A stretch of 64,000 nucleotides of DNA from Pectobacterium carotovorum (lineage in GTDB: Bacteria > Pseudomonadota > Gammaproteobacteria > Enterobacterales > Enterobacteriaceae), in the NCBI GenBank assembly GCA_016415585.1, contig CP066552.1:1612001-1676000 (forward strand). Direction: 5' to 3'. The notes beneath the pieces were generated by a model, which searched no databases, was not told the origin of the DNA, and saw nothing but the letters and a program-made list of their open reading frames with translations. This document shows, in pieces, positions 38,023-46,843 of this stretch. The translations under genes were made by a program, and so were the position numbers. Position 1 is the stretch's first letter, and each line of letters opens with the position of its first letter.

Positions 38023-39458
38023 AACCACAGCATGTTGATCTCATGATTATCGGCGCGGGGCCGGTCGGTCTGGCCTGTGCCTATCTTGCTCAGCTGTCAG
38101 GTTTAAGCACCGTCATTATCGACAAATCACAAGGGCCGTTAACGGTAGGCCGCGCTGATGCGCTAAACGCCCGTAGCTTGCAGCTGTTTGAAATCATCGG
38201 TTTATTCGATGAGCTTTATCCCTTAGGCAAAACCTGCAATACCAGCTCAGTCTGGTCAAAAGGCAAATTTATTTCACGCCAGTCTACCTGGTGGGAAGCT
38301 TTAGAAGGCTGTTTTCACAAGCATTTTTTAATGATTGGGCAGGCTTATGTGGAACAAGCGCTCGATAATAAGCTCACCGAGCTAAAGAGTGCCGTGCGCC
38401 GTAATACTTCTGTGGAAGATATTGTGCTGGAAGAAGACGGCTGCCTCACCACGCTCACCAGCGGTGAGATCGTTCGTTCCCGGTATTTGATTGGTGCAGA
38501 TGGTTCACGATCGTTTGTGCGCCAACACTTTGCTATCCCGTTTGAGATCACTCGACCACAAATTACCTGGGCAGTGATTGATGGCGAAATAGAAACTGAT
38601 TTCCCAAAAGTGCCGGAAATTATTGTTTTCCAGGCAGAAACTGCCGATGTCGCCTGGATACCACGTGAAGGTAAGATTGATCGTTTCTATATCCAGATGG
38701 ACAGTGAGGACTTCACGCAACAGCAGGCGATAGAGAAAATTAACCATGCTCTGCAACCACACCGTCTGCGCTTCAAGTCGATTGAGTGGTATTCACAATT
38801 CTCGGTTAAAGAGTCTGTAGCAGAACACTACATCCTTGAAAATAAATTATTTATCGCTGGTGATGCGAGCCATATTCACTCGGTAAATGGTGGGCAAGGG
38901 TTAAATACCGGGTTGGCTGATGCATTTAACCTCATCTGGAAAATGGCGATGATTACTCATCATCATGCGCCCCAAACGCTATTACAGACTTACGAAACAG
39001 AGCGAAAAGCGGTCGCGCTGGAAGTCGTAAAAACGTCAGCGGAACTCGTGCGTTCAACCAAAACCTCAGATACCGGTACCCACGCCGATGATTACGTCAA
39101 GATTGTCGAAAAACGCGCGGGTTACATCACGGGTATGGGCGTTCGCTATGGAACAGACGGGCGTGTTGGCGAAAGGCTGCATGATTTCATGTGGAGGGAT
39201 TCTCACTCTGGTCAGCCAGGCAGAATTTACTCACATCTAAATTATCGTCATTACAGTTTGCTCATCATTGGCACGGCAACTGTACCTGCATCACTGCCTG
39301 ATATCGTCCATGTTCTGCACGTTGAGACGGGAAGTAGCCCCTATTCCGATCAATACCTGTTAGTTCGGCCAGATGGCTATATAGCAGCCACCGCTCCTCT
39401 CGACCAACCGTCCGCGATCGGTCATTACTTCAGTGGCTGGCGAACCTCACCACTATAA
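38019..39458 (+). CDS. FAD-dependent aromatic-ring-type monooxygenase
   Basis: This 479-residue flavoprotein belongs to the PHBH/PheA fold of NAD(P)H-dependent hydroxylases. It shows the FAD site MIIGAGPVGLACAYLAQ near the N terminus and the DG motif LIGADGSRSFVR. It also has the second FAD motif FIAGDASHIHSVNGGQGLNTGLADAFNL. A C-terminal thioredoxin-like region, as in phenol hydroxylase relatives, fits the length. It is coupled to the dioxygenase upstream, which suggests two oxidations of one small molecule. The substrate cannot be told from the sequence. Confidence 0.87.
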   Translation: MKPQHVDLMIIGAGPVGLACAYLAQLSGLSTVIIDKSQGPLTVGRADALNARSLQLFEIIGLFDELYPLGKTCNTSSVWSKGKFISRQSTWWEALEGCFHKHFLMIGQAYVEQALDNKLTELKSAVRRNTSVEDIVLEEDGCLTTLTSGEIVRSRYLIGADGSRSFVRQHFAIPFEITRPQITWAVIDGEIETDFPKVPEIIVFQAETADVAWIPREGKIDRFYIQMDSEDFTQQQAIEKINHALQPHRLRFKSIEWYSQFSVKESVAEHYILENKLFIAGDASHIHSVNGGQGLNTGLADAFNLIWKMAMITHHHAPQTLLQTYETERKAVALEVVKTSAELVRSTKTSDTGTHADDYVKIVEKRAGYITGMGVRYGTDGRVGERLHDFMWRDSHSGQPGRIYSHLNYRHYSLLIIGTATVPASLPDIVHVLHVETGSSPYSDQYLLVRPDGYIAATAPLDQPSAIGHYFSGWRTSPL

Positions 39459-39466
39459 ACACCGCC

Positions 39467-39498
39467 GGCTCAGTGAAATTGCACTGAGCCTATTTTCC
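39467..39498 (+). terminator. Terminator after the monooxygenase gene
   Basis: A perfect nine-base stem (GGCTCAGTG with CACTGAGCC) has a six-base loop and is followed by TATTTTCC. Confidence 0.8.
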
Positions 39499-39552
39499 TC
39501 TGTTTAAGCAGAGTGAAAGCAAAAGAGACCACGCTAAACGGTAATAGTCTTT

Positions 39553-39606
39553 TTATAGTTTATCTTGTGGCTTGGCGGTTTCTATCTGTCGAGCATTAAG
39601 TGGCAT
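39553..39606 (-). pseudogene. Remnant of a P4-type tyrosine integrase gene
   Basis: On the - strand an ATG at 39606 opens MPLNARQIETAKPQDKL and then stops. This is the characteristic N terminus of P4-family integrases of tRNA-inserted islands. The rest of the gene (about 380 residues) is missing. Its start faces the 3' end of the tRNA-Arg gene 178 bases away, the usual integrase-attachment layout. G/C-tract repeats (GGGGGCCCC and AGGCCCCC) lie in between. It marks the scar of an island at this tRNA. Confidence 0.75.
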
Positions 39607-39783
39607 CGTGGGGGCCCCTAATAGTCATTGAACAAGAAGAGCCCCCATAGAGGCCCCCAACATCGACTTGATTTCCGGTATGCTGGGTTGACCTCGGTGG
39701 AGCTCAGCGACAGAAAATCCTAGTGGTATCAATGAATATAACGGGGTTTTGTTGAATTCGGTAGAGTCTGGGAGAACTTGAAA
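39607..39783. other. Putative attachment region between integrase remnant and tRNA-Arg
   Basis: The 177 bases between the integrase start and the tRNA 3' end hold short G- and C-tract repeats and no gene. An attachment core should overlap the tRNA 3' end; I found no second copy of it in the window by eye. Confidence 0.4.
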
Positions 39784-39860
39784 TGGTACGCCCTACAGGG
39801 CTCGAACCTGTGACCTACGGCTTAGAAGGCCGTTGCTCTATCCAACTGAGCTAAGGGCGC
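39784..39860 (-). tRNA. argU: tRNA-Arg (anticodon TCT)
   Basis: The 77-base - strand sequence begins GCGCCCTTAGCTCAG and has the anticodon loop CCTTCTAAG (anticodon TCT). It ends with TTCGAGCCC and an encoded CCA. The acceptor arm pairs GCGCCCT with AGGGCGT. It matches E. coli argU closely, which reads AGA codons and is a well-known island insertion site. Confidence 0.97.
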
Positions 39861-39905
39861 ATTTCAAAAAAGAAATGGCTGTTGCTTGTCACAACAGTGG
39901 GCTGG

Positions 39906-39933
39906 ATTATACCCACACGTCCCAGTGAGTCAA
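39906..39933 (-). promoter_or_regulatory. Promoter of the tRNA-Arg gene
   Basis: On the - strand TTGACT (39933-39928) and TATAAT (39911-39906) are 16 bases apart, a near-consensus sigma-70 promoter. The -10 ends about 45 bases upstream of the tRNA 5' end. Confidence 0.8.
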
Positions 39934-40106
39934 CGGGTTGGCGCTGGATTTACGCTATACGGTGAATCTCTGTACAACTTTTGTGACTATCGCTTTCTCT
40001 GGTGTGACTTTTTTGCACAATTGCGAGCCTCGTCCACATGAACTACACATAGCAATGAACATTTCAGTTTTATCTGCTAGATGCTTCCAGTAATTCTTTT
40101 CAAGTT

Positions 40107-40262
40107 ATGATCGGGCGTATTCTGCATCCTGCGCTATTGGTACACTATGCCCGCATTCGTTGGGTTTTGGATGAGTGTGGGCTACTTTCACGTGCTAGGC
40201 TTATCGCTCAGTCATTTGTGGATCCGCTATTTTGTCGAACTTTGGAACCTTTTGATTTATGA
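40107..40262 (+). CDS. Possible 51-codon small ORF overlapping the channel gene start
   Basis: A 51-codon frame begins MIGRILHPALLVHYARIRWV. Its TGA overlaps the next gene's ATG at 40259 (ATGA), the pattern of a translationally coupled upstream ORF. There is no clear ribosome site and I do not recognise the peptide. The rest of the gap from 39934 shows no other gene. Confidence 0.25.
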   Translation: MIGRILHPALLVHYARIRWVLDECGLLSRARLIAQSFVDPLFCRTLEPFDL

Positions 40263-42718
40263 ACATTCTTTCATCCGCATTTTTGCGCGTTTGTCTGCTG
40301 GCGATGTTGCTGCTGCCTGTTGGATATGCATCGGCGGCGAGTGCGGATTCTGATCCTGACCCTGACCCACAGCCCGCGCAGACCGATGCACCCGTAAAAA
40401 TTAATGTTGATGCCGAGTTGATCAAGCTGCAAAAACAGTTAGATAACATCAAGCAGCAGGTTTCAGGCACAAATAACGACAGCAAATTTGGCGCGTTGAA
40501 TGACACAACGCAGGAACTGGTCAATAACGCTAACGAGCTTGCTAATGCTGTGGCACCGCAGCGGGCTCAAATTCAGGCTCAGTTGGATGTCTTAGGGCCA
40601 GCGCCAGAGTCCGGCTCCAGTATTAATGAAACCAGCGAAGTGACGCGTAAGCGAAACAGTCTGAATACGCAAAAAGCAAAAATGGATGCGCAGATCGAGC
40701 AGATTCAGGCTTTACGCACCGGTGCGGCCAATTTGTCTGCGCAAATTGTTACTCTGCGCCGTAATGCGCTGAAAACGCAGCTGGCATTGAACTCCGGTAG
40801 CATTCTGGGCGGGCGCTTCTGGGCTCCGCTTGTGGCTCCGCAGGCTGAAGATGTCCGTCGCCTGAGCACCTTTCAGGATCAATTAAGTGACGCCTTTACG
40901 GTGGCCTGGGAGCCGGACTGGCGTTACGGTTCTGCACTCCTGATTTTGATCGCCATGGTCATGAGTTCGGCGGGGCGTCGGTATCTGGAGAAATGTCTGG
41001 CCTGGGCGGGAATTCACTGGCTGCCGGAAGGGCGTCTGCGGCGGAGTTTTTTAGCCACCGCGTCAGTTATTTCAACCGTGGTCACGATCGGTATCGCGGT
41101 GAATCTGATCGACTTTACGTTTACGCGTCATGGTGAGGCTTCAGAGCGTGTCGTGTCGTTCCTTGATGCATTGGTGCGGCAGGCAATTTTCTGTTCGATG
41201 ATCGCTGGGTTGGGGCGCGCATTCCTTTCGAATCAGCGCCCTTCATGGCGCTTGCCCGCGATTGCTAACCCTGTCGCAAAAGCGATGAAGCCGTTTCCCG
41301 TGGTTGCCGCCGGCATTATTCTGATCTTCGGTTTTATTGAACAAATCACGGCGACGGTAGGGACATCGGTCGCGGCAACCATTATGGTGAATGGCTTATC
41401 TGCACTGTTCCTGGCCTTTACTGCGGGGACGATCACGCTGAAAAGCGATCAGATTCGTCGGCAGATGGTGCACTCAGGGGAACAGCCGGAAGCGCGTTCG
41501 ACATTATCTGGCATCATTCATCTTGCCGTATTGGCGACGGCGTTTGCTATTTTGGTGTCGCTGGTCATCGGTTATATCTCACTGGCTCGCTTCCTGGCGT
41601 TCGAACTGGTGTGGATCGGCATGGTGTTCTCCTGCCTGTATTTGTTCTCAACGTTTATTACCGATATCTGCGAAAGCCTCTTTTCTCCCAACAATACCTG
41701 TGGCAAGCGAATGAAGAATTCGCTCAACCTAGACGATCGACATCTGGCTCAGGCCACATTGATTCTGTCGGCCAGCGGTAAAGTCCTGTTAATTTTAATG
41801 GCAGCTGTCGCCTTGCTTAATGGAACGTTTGGTACGACGACCCCTCTGGAACTCGTGCAAAAAGCCGTTGAAATCTGGGGTGGGAAAGGGCTGGAAACCT
41901 TAAGCATTGTACCGGCACACCTGGTCAATGCCGTGCTCTTTTTGGTGGTGGGGATTTATGTTTTACGTTCATCAAAACGCTGGCTGGAAGATGAGTTTCT
42001 TCCTAAAACGACGTTAGAACGTGGGATCCGAGCATCGCTGGTGACGTTGTTTAGCAACATTGGCTATATCCTGATTATCCTGCTGACGTTGGCGACATTA
42101 GGGATTGAATGGAACAAGCTGGCATGGATTGTCAGCGCGCTGTCAGTGGGTATCGGTTTTGGCTTACAGGAGATCGTGAAGAACTTTATCTCTGGCCTGA
42201 TTTTGTTGACGGAGCGCCCGGTGAAAGTCGGCGACTCGGTCAGTATCAGCGGAGTTGAAGGGGATATCCGACGGATTAATGTGCGGGCGACAGAAATTCA
42301 GCTTGGGGATCGTTCGACGGTGATTGTGCCGAACTCTCAGTTCATTTCACAGAATGTGCGCAATATTACGATGGGGAACCCGTTTGGGGTCGCGACGCTA
42401 GCGCTGACGTTCCCGCTCGATATCGATCCTGAAGAAGTTCGGACGCTTTTGCTGGATGCTTACATCAACCATGATGCGATTCTGGAAACACCCGCACCGT
42501 CAGTGAAGTTCAGCCAGTTGAACCCAACGGGCATGGTGCTGAGTGTTACGGGCTATGTCAGCAGCCCGAGAATGGTATCAGAAGCGAAGAGCGATCTGCT
42601 GTTTGAGATTATCAAGCGGCTACGGGCATCAAACATTCCGCTGGCCGTACCGCAGAAGATGGTGCTGGAAAACTCAGGGCTTGCGCTGCCTGATAGCATT
42701 TCGGGCGAGGATAAATAA
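40259..42718 (+). CDS. MscS-family mechanosensitive channel with DUF3772-type periplasmic domain
   Basis: This is an 819-residue inner-membrane channel of the large MscS type, expected to open on membrane tension and release solutes. A Sec signal (about 1-27) precedes an acidic DSDPDPDPQP stretch and a helical periplasmic domain (about 40-200). About eleven transmembrane helices follow. The pore/beta domain is near 610-760: SVGIGFGLQEIVKNFISGLILLTERPVKVGDSV. The N-terminal domain fits the DUF3772 group rather than MscK or YnaI. It is probably monocistronic. Confidence 0.88.
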   Translation: MNILSSAFLRVCLLAMLLLPVGYASAASADSDPDPDPQPAQTDAPVKINVDAELIKLQKQLDNIKQQVSGTNNDSKFGALNDTTQELVNNANELANAVAPQRAQIQAQLDVLGPAPESGSSINETSEVTRKRNSLNTQKAKMDAQIEQIQALRTGAANLSAQIVTLRRNALKTQLALNSGSILGGRFWAPLVAPQAEDVRRLSTFQDQLSDAFTVAWEPDWRYGSALLILIAMVMSSAGRRYLEKCLAWAGIHWLPEGRLRRSFLATASVISTVVTIGIAVNLIDFTFTRHGEASERVVSFLDALVRQAIFCSMIAGLGRAFLSNQRPSWRLPAIANPVAKAMKPFPVVAAGIILIFGFIEQITATVGTSVAATIMVNGLSALFLAFTAGTITLKSDQIRRQMVHSGEQPEARSTLSGIIHLAVLATAFAILVSLVIGYISLARFLAFELVWIGMVFSCLYLFSTFITDICESLFSPNNTCGKRMKNSLNLDDRHLAQATLILSASGKVLLILMAAVALLNGTFGTTTPLELVQKAVEIWGGKGLETLSIVPAHLVNAVLFLVVGIYVLRSSKRWLEDEFLPKTTLERGIRASLVTLFSNIGYILIILLTLATLGIEWNKLAWIVSALSVGIGFGLQEIVKNFISGLILLTERPVKVGDSVSISGVEGDIRRINVRATEIQLGDRSTVIVPNSQFISQNVRNITMGNPFGVATLALTFPLDIDPEEVRTLLLDAYINHDAILETPAPSVKFSQLNPTGMVLSVTGYVSSPRMVSEAKSDLLFEIIKRLRASNIPLAVPQKMVLENSGLALPDSISGEDK

Positions 42719-42798
42719 TGTGCTCAGCCATCCGTTATCCGGCAGTGAACGGGTAACGGATGAACATCGAAGCCGTGCTTACAGGATGTGAAGTGCGG

Positions 42799-43659
42799 CT
42801 ATCTTTCCTGTTGTTTAATCATGTCGAGATAGATTTCACGCAACCGCTGAGTAATTTTTCCGGGCTTGCCGTCGCCGATCGTTTTTCCATCCAGCATCAC
42901 GACGGGGAGAACGAGCATGGTGGCTGAACTGACAAAAATCTCTTTGGCGTGATACGCCTCTTCCGGCGTAAAAAAGCGTTCTTCCAGCGCAATGCCATCC
43001 TTTTCTGCCAGCTTGAGCAGCGACTGACGCGTAATGCCGTGCAGAATAGCGTTGCTCAGTGGGCGGGTCACAACCGTGTTGTCATGCAGGACGATGTAGC
43101 AGTTGCAGGAGCTGCCTTCGGTAATGAAACCTTCTTCAACAAAGAAAGCATCGTCGGCCTGATTGGCATGGGCATACTCTTTTGCCAGGCTGGCGGCGAG
43201 CAGGCTGACGGTTTTGATGTCCCGACGCTGCCAGCGAATATCCTCGGTGGTGACAACGTGCAGGCCCGTGGTGGCTTTCGGGTTACCGACCAGCGAACGT
43301 GCCTGAGTGAATAACACCAGCGTGGATTTGACGTCGGCAGAAGGAAAATAGAAATCACGATCGCCCGCATTGCCACGGCTAAGCTGTAAATAGATCGCGC
43401 CTTCTTTTAGATCGTTTTTATTGATCAGCTCATCGTGAATCTCTTTGAGTGCCTCAGGTGTGACAGGCAACGTGAGCGATAGCTCGCGGCAGGAGCGTTG
43501 CAGGCGAGTGATATGGTCGGGGAAATCAACCAGTTTGCCATCAATGACCGCCGTCACTTCATAGACGGCATCGGCAAACAGAAAACCACGGTCAAATACA
43601 GAAATTTTTGCTTCATTTTCTTCTAAATACTGTCCATCAACATAAACAAGACGTTGCAT
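42799..43659 (-). CDS. dat: D-amino acid aminotransferase
   Basis: This 286-residue class IV PLP aminotransferase makes D-alanine or D-glutamate from 2-oxo acids. It shows YVDGQYLEENEAKISVFDRGFLFADAVYE at the start and the PLP lysine near 149 (RRDIKTVSLL). It also has EGFITEGSSCNCYIV and the LHGITRQSLL segment. D-amino acid transaminase is favoured over branched-chain IlvE by overall pattern, but related 4-amino-4-deoxychorismate lyase-like enzymes cannot be excluded. It lies 42 bases downstream of the epimerase gene. Confidence 0.8.
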   Translation of the reverse strand: MQRLVYVDGQYLEENEAKISVFDRGFLFADAVYEVTAVIDGKLVDFPDHITRLQRSCRELSLTLPVTPEALKEIHDELINKNDLKEGAIYLQLSRGNAGDRDFYFPSADVKSTLVLFTQARSLVGNPKATTGLHVVTTEDIRWQRRDIKTVSLLAASLAKEYAHANQADDAFFVEEGFITEGSSCNCYIVLHDNTVVTRPLSNAILHGITRQSLLKLAEKDGIALEERFFTPEEAYHAKEIFVSSATMLVLPVVMLDGKTIGDGKPGKITQRLREIYLDMIKQQER

Positions 43660-43701
43660 CACAACACTCCTTAATAGTTGCTCAATGCAGGTTAACGCGC
43701 G

Positions 43702-44682
43702 TTATCCCCACAATAATGCGTTGGGCGGTAATATTTCGCTACCGTTATAGTGCAGCCCGTTAGTGCGATCGCGCTGCAAGAGCAGCGGGCCATCCAAATC
43801 GACCACGGCGGTACCTTGCGCCACGACAAAAGCGGGTGCCATCGAAAGCGATGTACTCACCATGCAGCCGACCATAATTTTTAAACCTTGCGCCTGTGCA
43901 TATTTTCGCAGGCGCAGGGCTTCAGTTAGTCCGCCAGTTTTATCCAGCTTAATGTTGATCATGTCATAGCGGCCGACCAGAGCGGCCAGCGACTGACTGT
44001 CATGACAGGATTCATCGGCACAGACGGGAATCGGGCGGGGCAAGTCTGCCAGCACATCATCTTTGCCTGCTGGGAAAGGTTGCTCGATCATCGTTACGCC
44101 AAGCGCGGCGAGTTCAGGAACCAGTGCCAGATAGCGTTCGGTGTCCCATCCTTCATTGGCATCCACAATCAGACGTGCCAATGGCGCACCTTCGCGTACG
44201 GCCGCAACTCTGGCCAGATCGTCTGCGTCTGCCAGTTTTAGTTTGAGAAGAGGGCGAGTGGCATGATGTATTGCGGCGTGGCGCATACGGTCTGGCGTAT
44301 CCAGCGATAGCGTATAGGCCGTCTCCAACGCCGTAGGCGAAGGAAGATCCAAACGCTGCCAAATGCGCTGCTGATGTTGTTTGCACTCCAGATCCCAGAA
44401 TGCACAATCGAGCGCATTGCGTGCCGCGCCGGCAGGCAGGATGGTTTGCAGCGTCTCTCGATCTAAACCGTTACGAAAGTCGCTATGCAGTGAGGCAATC
44501 TGTTCCATTACGCTGTCTAGGGACTCGCCGTAGCGTGAATAAGGGACGCACTCGCCGTAGCCTGCCACGTTGCCGGACTGGAGCGCCACCACAACGACAT
44601 CCGCCTGACGCTTGCTGCCGCGTGAAATGGTAAAGGCGCCTTCTATTGGCCAACTCTCGGTGAAATATCGCATCTCAGTCAT
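43702..44682 (-). CDS. ycjG: L-Ala-D/L-Glu epimerase (YcjG type)
   Basis: This 326-residue enolase-superfamily enzyme epimerises L-Ala-D-Glu to L-Ala-L-Glu in murein peptide recycling. Motifs in order are LPAGAARNALDCAFWDLE and the catalytic LKLKL (K-x-K). The metal ligands follow in IVDANEGW, MIEQPFP and CADESCH, with the second catalytic lysine in INIKLDKTGG. This set and length match YcjG. ATG 44682 or 44673 could be the start. It is co-oriented with the D-amino acid aminotransferase. Confidence 0.92.
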   Translation of the reverse strand: MTEMRYFTESWPIEGAFTISRGSKRQADVVVVALQSGNVAGYGECVPYSRYGESLDSVMEQIASLHSDFRNGLDRETLQTILPAGAARNALDCAFWDLECKQHQQRIWQRLDLPSPTALETAYTLSLDTPDRMRHAAIHHATRPLLKLKLADADDLARVAAVREGAPLARLIVDANEGWDTERYLALVPELAALGVTMIEQPFPAGKDDVLADLPRPIPVCADESCHDSQSLAALVGRYDMINIKLDKTGGLTEALRLRKYAQAQGLKIMVGCMVSTSLSMAPAFVVAQGTAVVDLDGPLLLQRDRTNGLHYNGSEILPPNALLWG

Positions 44683-45066
44683 AAGCTTACTCTCGGATTA
44701 ACTATCCTGTGCCTCACTGGCATAAGTGCCTTATTTACAAGGCCTGAGTGGGTCATCAAGTGTAATGCTTCTTCCGGTGCGTATTCTTCATTTTTCGCGA
44801 TTTTAGTCAGAAATTGATGAGTCTTAATTCCGGGCTGGAAAAATTTATGAGCACGGTATCGACAGGACGAATTATCTGAGATAGCTTGAATAAGCTCATC
44901 ACACTTCAGGTCGCCTGTACCCTTGTAGTTAACGAAAGCTGTAGTTAACGAAAGCTGTCGTCAACGAAAACGGGTTTACTGCGATTTGAATGATGCTGAG
45001 TAGAGTGCCTTTACAGGCACTGCGTCGCTCGGACGGTCCGGGCGCTCACGTTAATCTGAGGATGTT
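44683..45066. other. Divergent region between ycjG and alaC
   Basis: This 384-base spacer contains a 16-base tandem repeat (44925-44972) and two hairpins in the alaC leader: AGTGCCT with AGGCACT near 45003-45020, and CGCTCGGAC with GTCCGGGCG near 45027-45045. No gene is supported here. Confidence 0.5.
44925..44972. repeat. Three-copy 16-base tandem repeat
   Basis: Two identical copies of GTAGTTAACGAAAGCT (44925-44940 and 44941-44956) are followed by a degenerate third copy (44957-44972). The preceding segment, with ACACTTCAGGTCGCCTGTAC, resembles the inner part of the 122-base element at 14488. Confidence 0.8.
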
Positions 45067-46308
45067 ATGGCTGATTCTACTTCTCCGCGCCGTTTTACGC
45101 GCATCGATCGTCTTCCCCCATATGTATTTAATATTACTGCTGAATTAAAAATGGCTGCGCGTCGTCGCGGCGAAGATATTATTGATTTCAGCATGGGTAA
45201 CCCTGACGGCCCGACACCTCCTCATATCGTGGAAAAACTCTGTACGGTTGCACAACGCGAAGATACTCACGGGTATTCGACATCCCGTGGCATTCCGCGC
45301 TTACGTCGTGCTATCTCCCGCTGGTACGCCGATCGCTATGAGGTTGATATCGATCCTGAAAGCGAAGCTATCGTCACGATCGGCTCCAAAGAGGGGCTGG
45401 CGCACCTGATGCTGGCAACGTTGGATCATGGCGATACGGTGCTGGTGCCTAACCCTAGTTACCCGATTCACATTTATGGTGCGGTGATTGCCGGAGCGCA
45501 GGTGCGTTCTGTGCCGCTGGTAGACGGTGTCGATTTCTTCAATGAATTAGAGCGCGCTATCCGCGAGAGTATTCCTAAGCCGAAAATGATGATTCTCGGT
45601 TTTCCATCGAACCCGACAGCGCAGTGTGTCGAGCTGGATTTCTTTGAACGCGTTGTGGCGTTGGCGAAACAGTACGGCGTGTTGGTGATCCACGATCTGG
45701 CTTATGCTGATATCGTGTATGACGGTTGGAAAGCGCCGTCGATCATGCAGGTTCCCGGCGCGAAGGATATCGCGGTAGAGTTTTTCACGCTGTCAAAAAG
45801 CTACAACATGGCGGGCTGGCGCATCGGCTTTATGGTCGGTAACCCGGAGCTGGTCAGCGCGCTGGCGCGGATTAAGAGCTACCATGATTACGGCACGTTC
45901 ACGCCGTTGCAGGTGGCGGCGATTGCTGCGTTGGAAGGCGATCAGCAATGTGTGCGGGATATTGCCGAGCAGTATCGCCAGCGCCGTAACGTGTTGGTTC
46001 GTGGTCTGCACGAGGCTGGATGGATGGTTGATGAACCGAAAGCGTCAATGTACGTCTGGGCGAAAATTCCTGAAGCCTATGCGCATCTGGGGTCGTTGGA
46101 GTTTGCCAAGCGACTGCTGTCGGAAGCGAAGGTTTGTGTCTCCCCCGGCATTGGCTTTGGCGATTATGGTGATACCCATGTGCGGTTCGCCTTAATTGAG
46201 AATCAGGATCGTATTCGGCAGGCGGTACGCGGTATTAAGGCCATGTTCCGTGCCGACGGTCTCCTGCCAACCACCAAATCCTTACCCGGCAAGGGCACGA
46301 CTGCCTGA
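45067..46308 (+). CDS. alaC: Alanine transaminase AlaC
   Basis: AlaC transfers the amino group of glutamate to pyruvate, the main alanine-making reaction with AlaA and AvtA. The 413-residue class I PLP enzyme shows [44 protein letters not shown] and the PLP lysine Lys244 in [24 protein letters not shown] precedes the ATG. Two leader hairpins upstream might act in regulation. It is transcribed away from ycjG. Confidence 0.94.
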   Translation: MADSTSPRRFTRIDRLPPYVFNITAELKMAARRRGEDIIDFSMGNPDGPTPPHIVEKLCTVAQREDTHGYSTSRGIPRLRRAISRWYADRYEVDIDPESEAIVTIGSKEGLAHLMLATLDHGDTVLVPNPSYPIHIYGAVIAGAQVRSVPLVDGVDFFNELERAIRESIPKPKMMILGFPSNPTAQCVELDFFERVVALAKQYGVLVIHDLAYADIVYDGWKAPSIMQVPGAKDIAVEFFTLSKSYNMAGWRIGFMVGNPELVSALARIKSYHDYGTFTPLQVAAIAALEGDQQCVRDIAEQYRQRRNVLVRGLHEAGWMVDEPKASMYVWAKIPEAYAHLGSLEFAKRLLSEAKVCVSPGIGFGDYGDTHVRFALIENQDRIRQAVRGIKAMFRADGLLPTTKSLPGKGTTA

Positions 46309-46429
46309 TTGTGATTTCCTGATGCCCACGGCTCCCGGTTGTCTGGCCGGGAGCACATAAACATGCCGTGACAGCGGCTTATCATTTGCTAGAATGCCTA
46401 CCGTTAATCTCAATCAGGATGAGTTTGTC

Positions 46430-46843
46430 ATGTCATTATCTCTGTCTAAAATTTCTGCGTTAACGCTGCTTTGCGTCACGCTGGCCGGGTGCCAACAAAC
46501 AGGAACGTCTGCCCAAAAAGGAACGGTGGCAGGTCAGTCTTCTGCGGTAACGGTTTCTCCTAACGATCAAATGAATCAGCTGGCGTCGCTGGTGGCGGCT
46601 ACCCGCTATCTCAAATCGAAGTGTAATCGCAGCGATCTGCCTGATGATGCAACGATTGCCAATGTCGCGTTGGCTGTAGCGAAACAACGAGGCTGGAATG
46701 TCGCGAGCTATCAGGCTTTACCGCAGCGCAGTGAAAGCCTGTATCAAGGGTTATTGAAAGACAGTACGCCAAAAGAGGCGCAGTGTTCGGAATTTAACCG
46801 TACGTTGACGCTGTTTATTGATGCCATTCGCAGCCGAGGCTAA
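46430..46843 (+). CDS. outS: Type II secretion pilot lipoprotein OutS
   Basis: OutS is the pilotin (GspS) that carries the secretin OutD to the outer membrane and protects it. The 137-residue precursor has a lipoprotein signal with lipobox TLAGC (Cys21). A Ser/Gln/Thr linker and a helical domain with paired cysteines (SKCNRSDLPDDATIANVALAVAKQRGW, later AQCSEFNRTL) follow. The start at 46430 has AGGATGAG upstream. Its stop overlaps that of the convergent outB gene by three to four bases. Confidence 0.9.
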   Translation: MSLSLSKISALTLLCVTLAGCQQTGTSAQKGTVAGQSSAVTVSPNDQMNQLASLVAATRYLKSKCNRSDLPDDATIANVALAVAKQRGWNVASYQALPQRSESLYQGLLKDSTPKEAQCSEFNRTLTLFIDAIRSRG

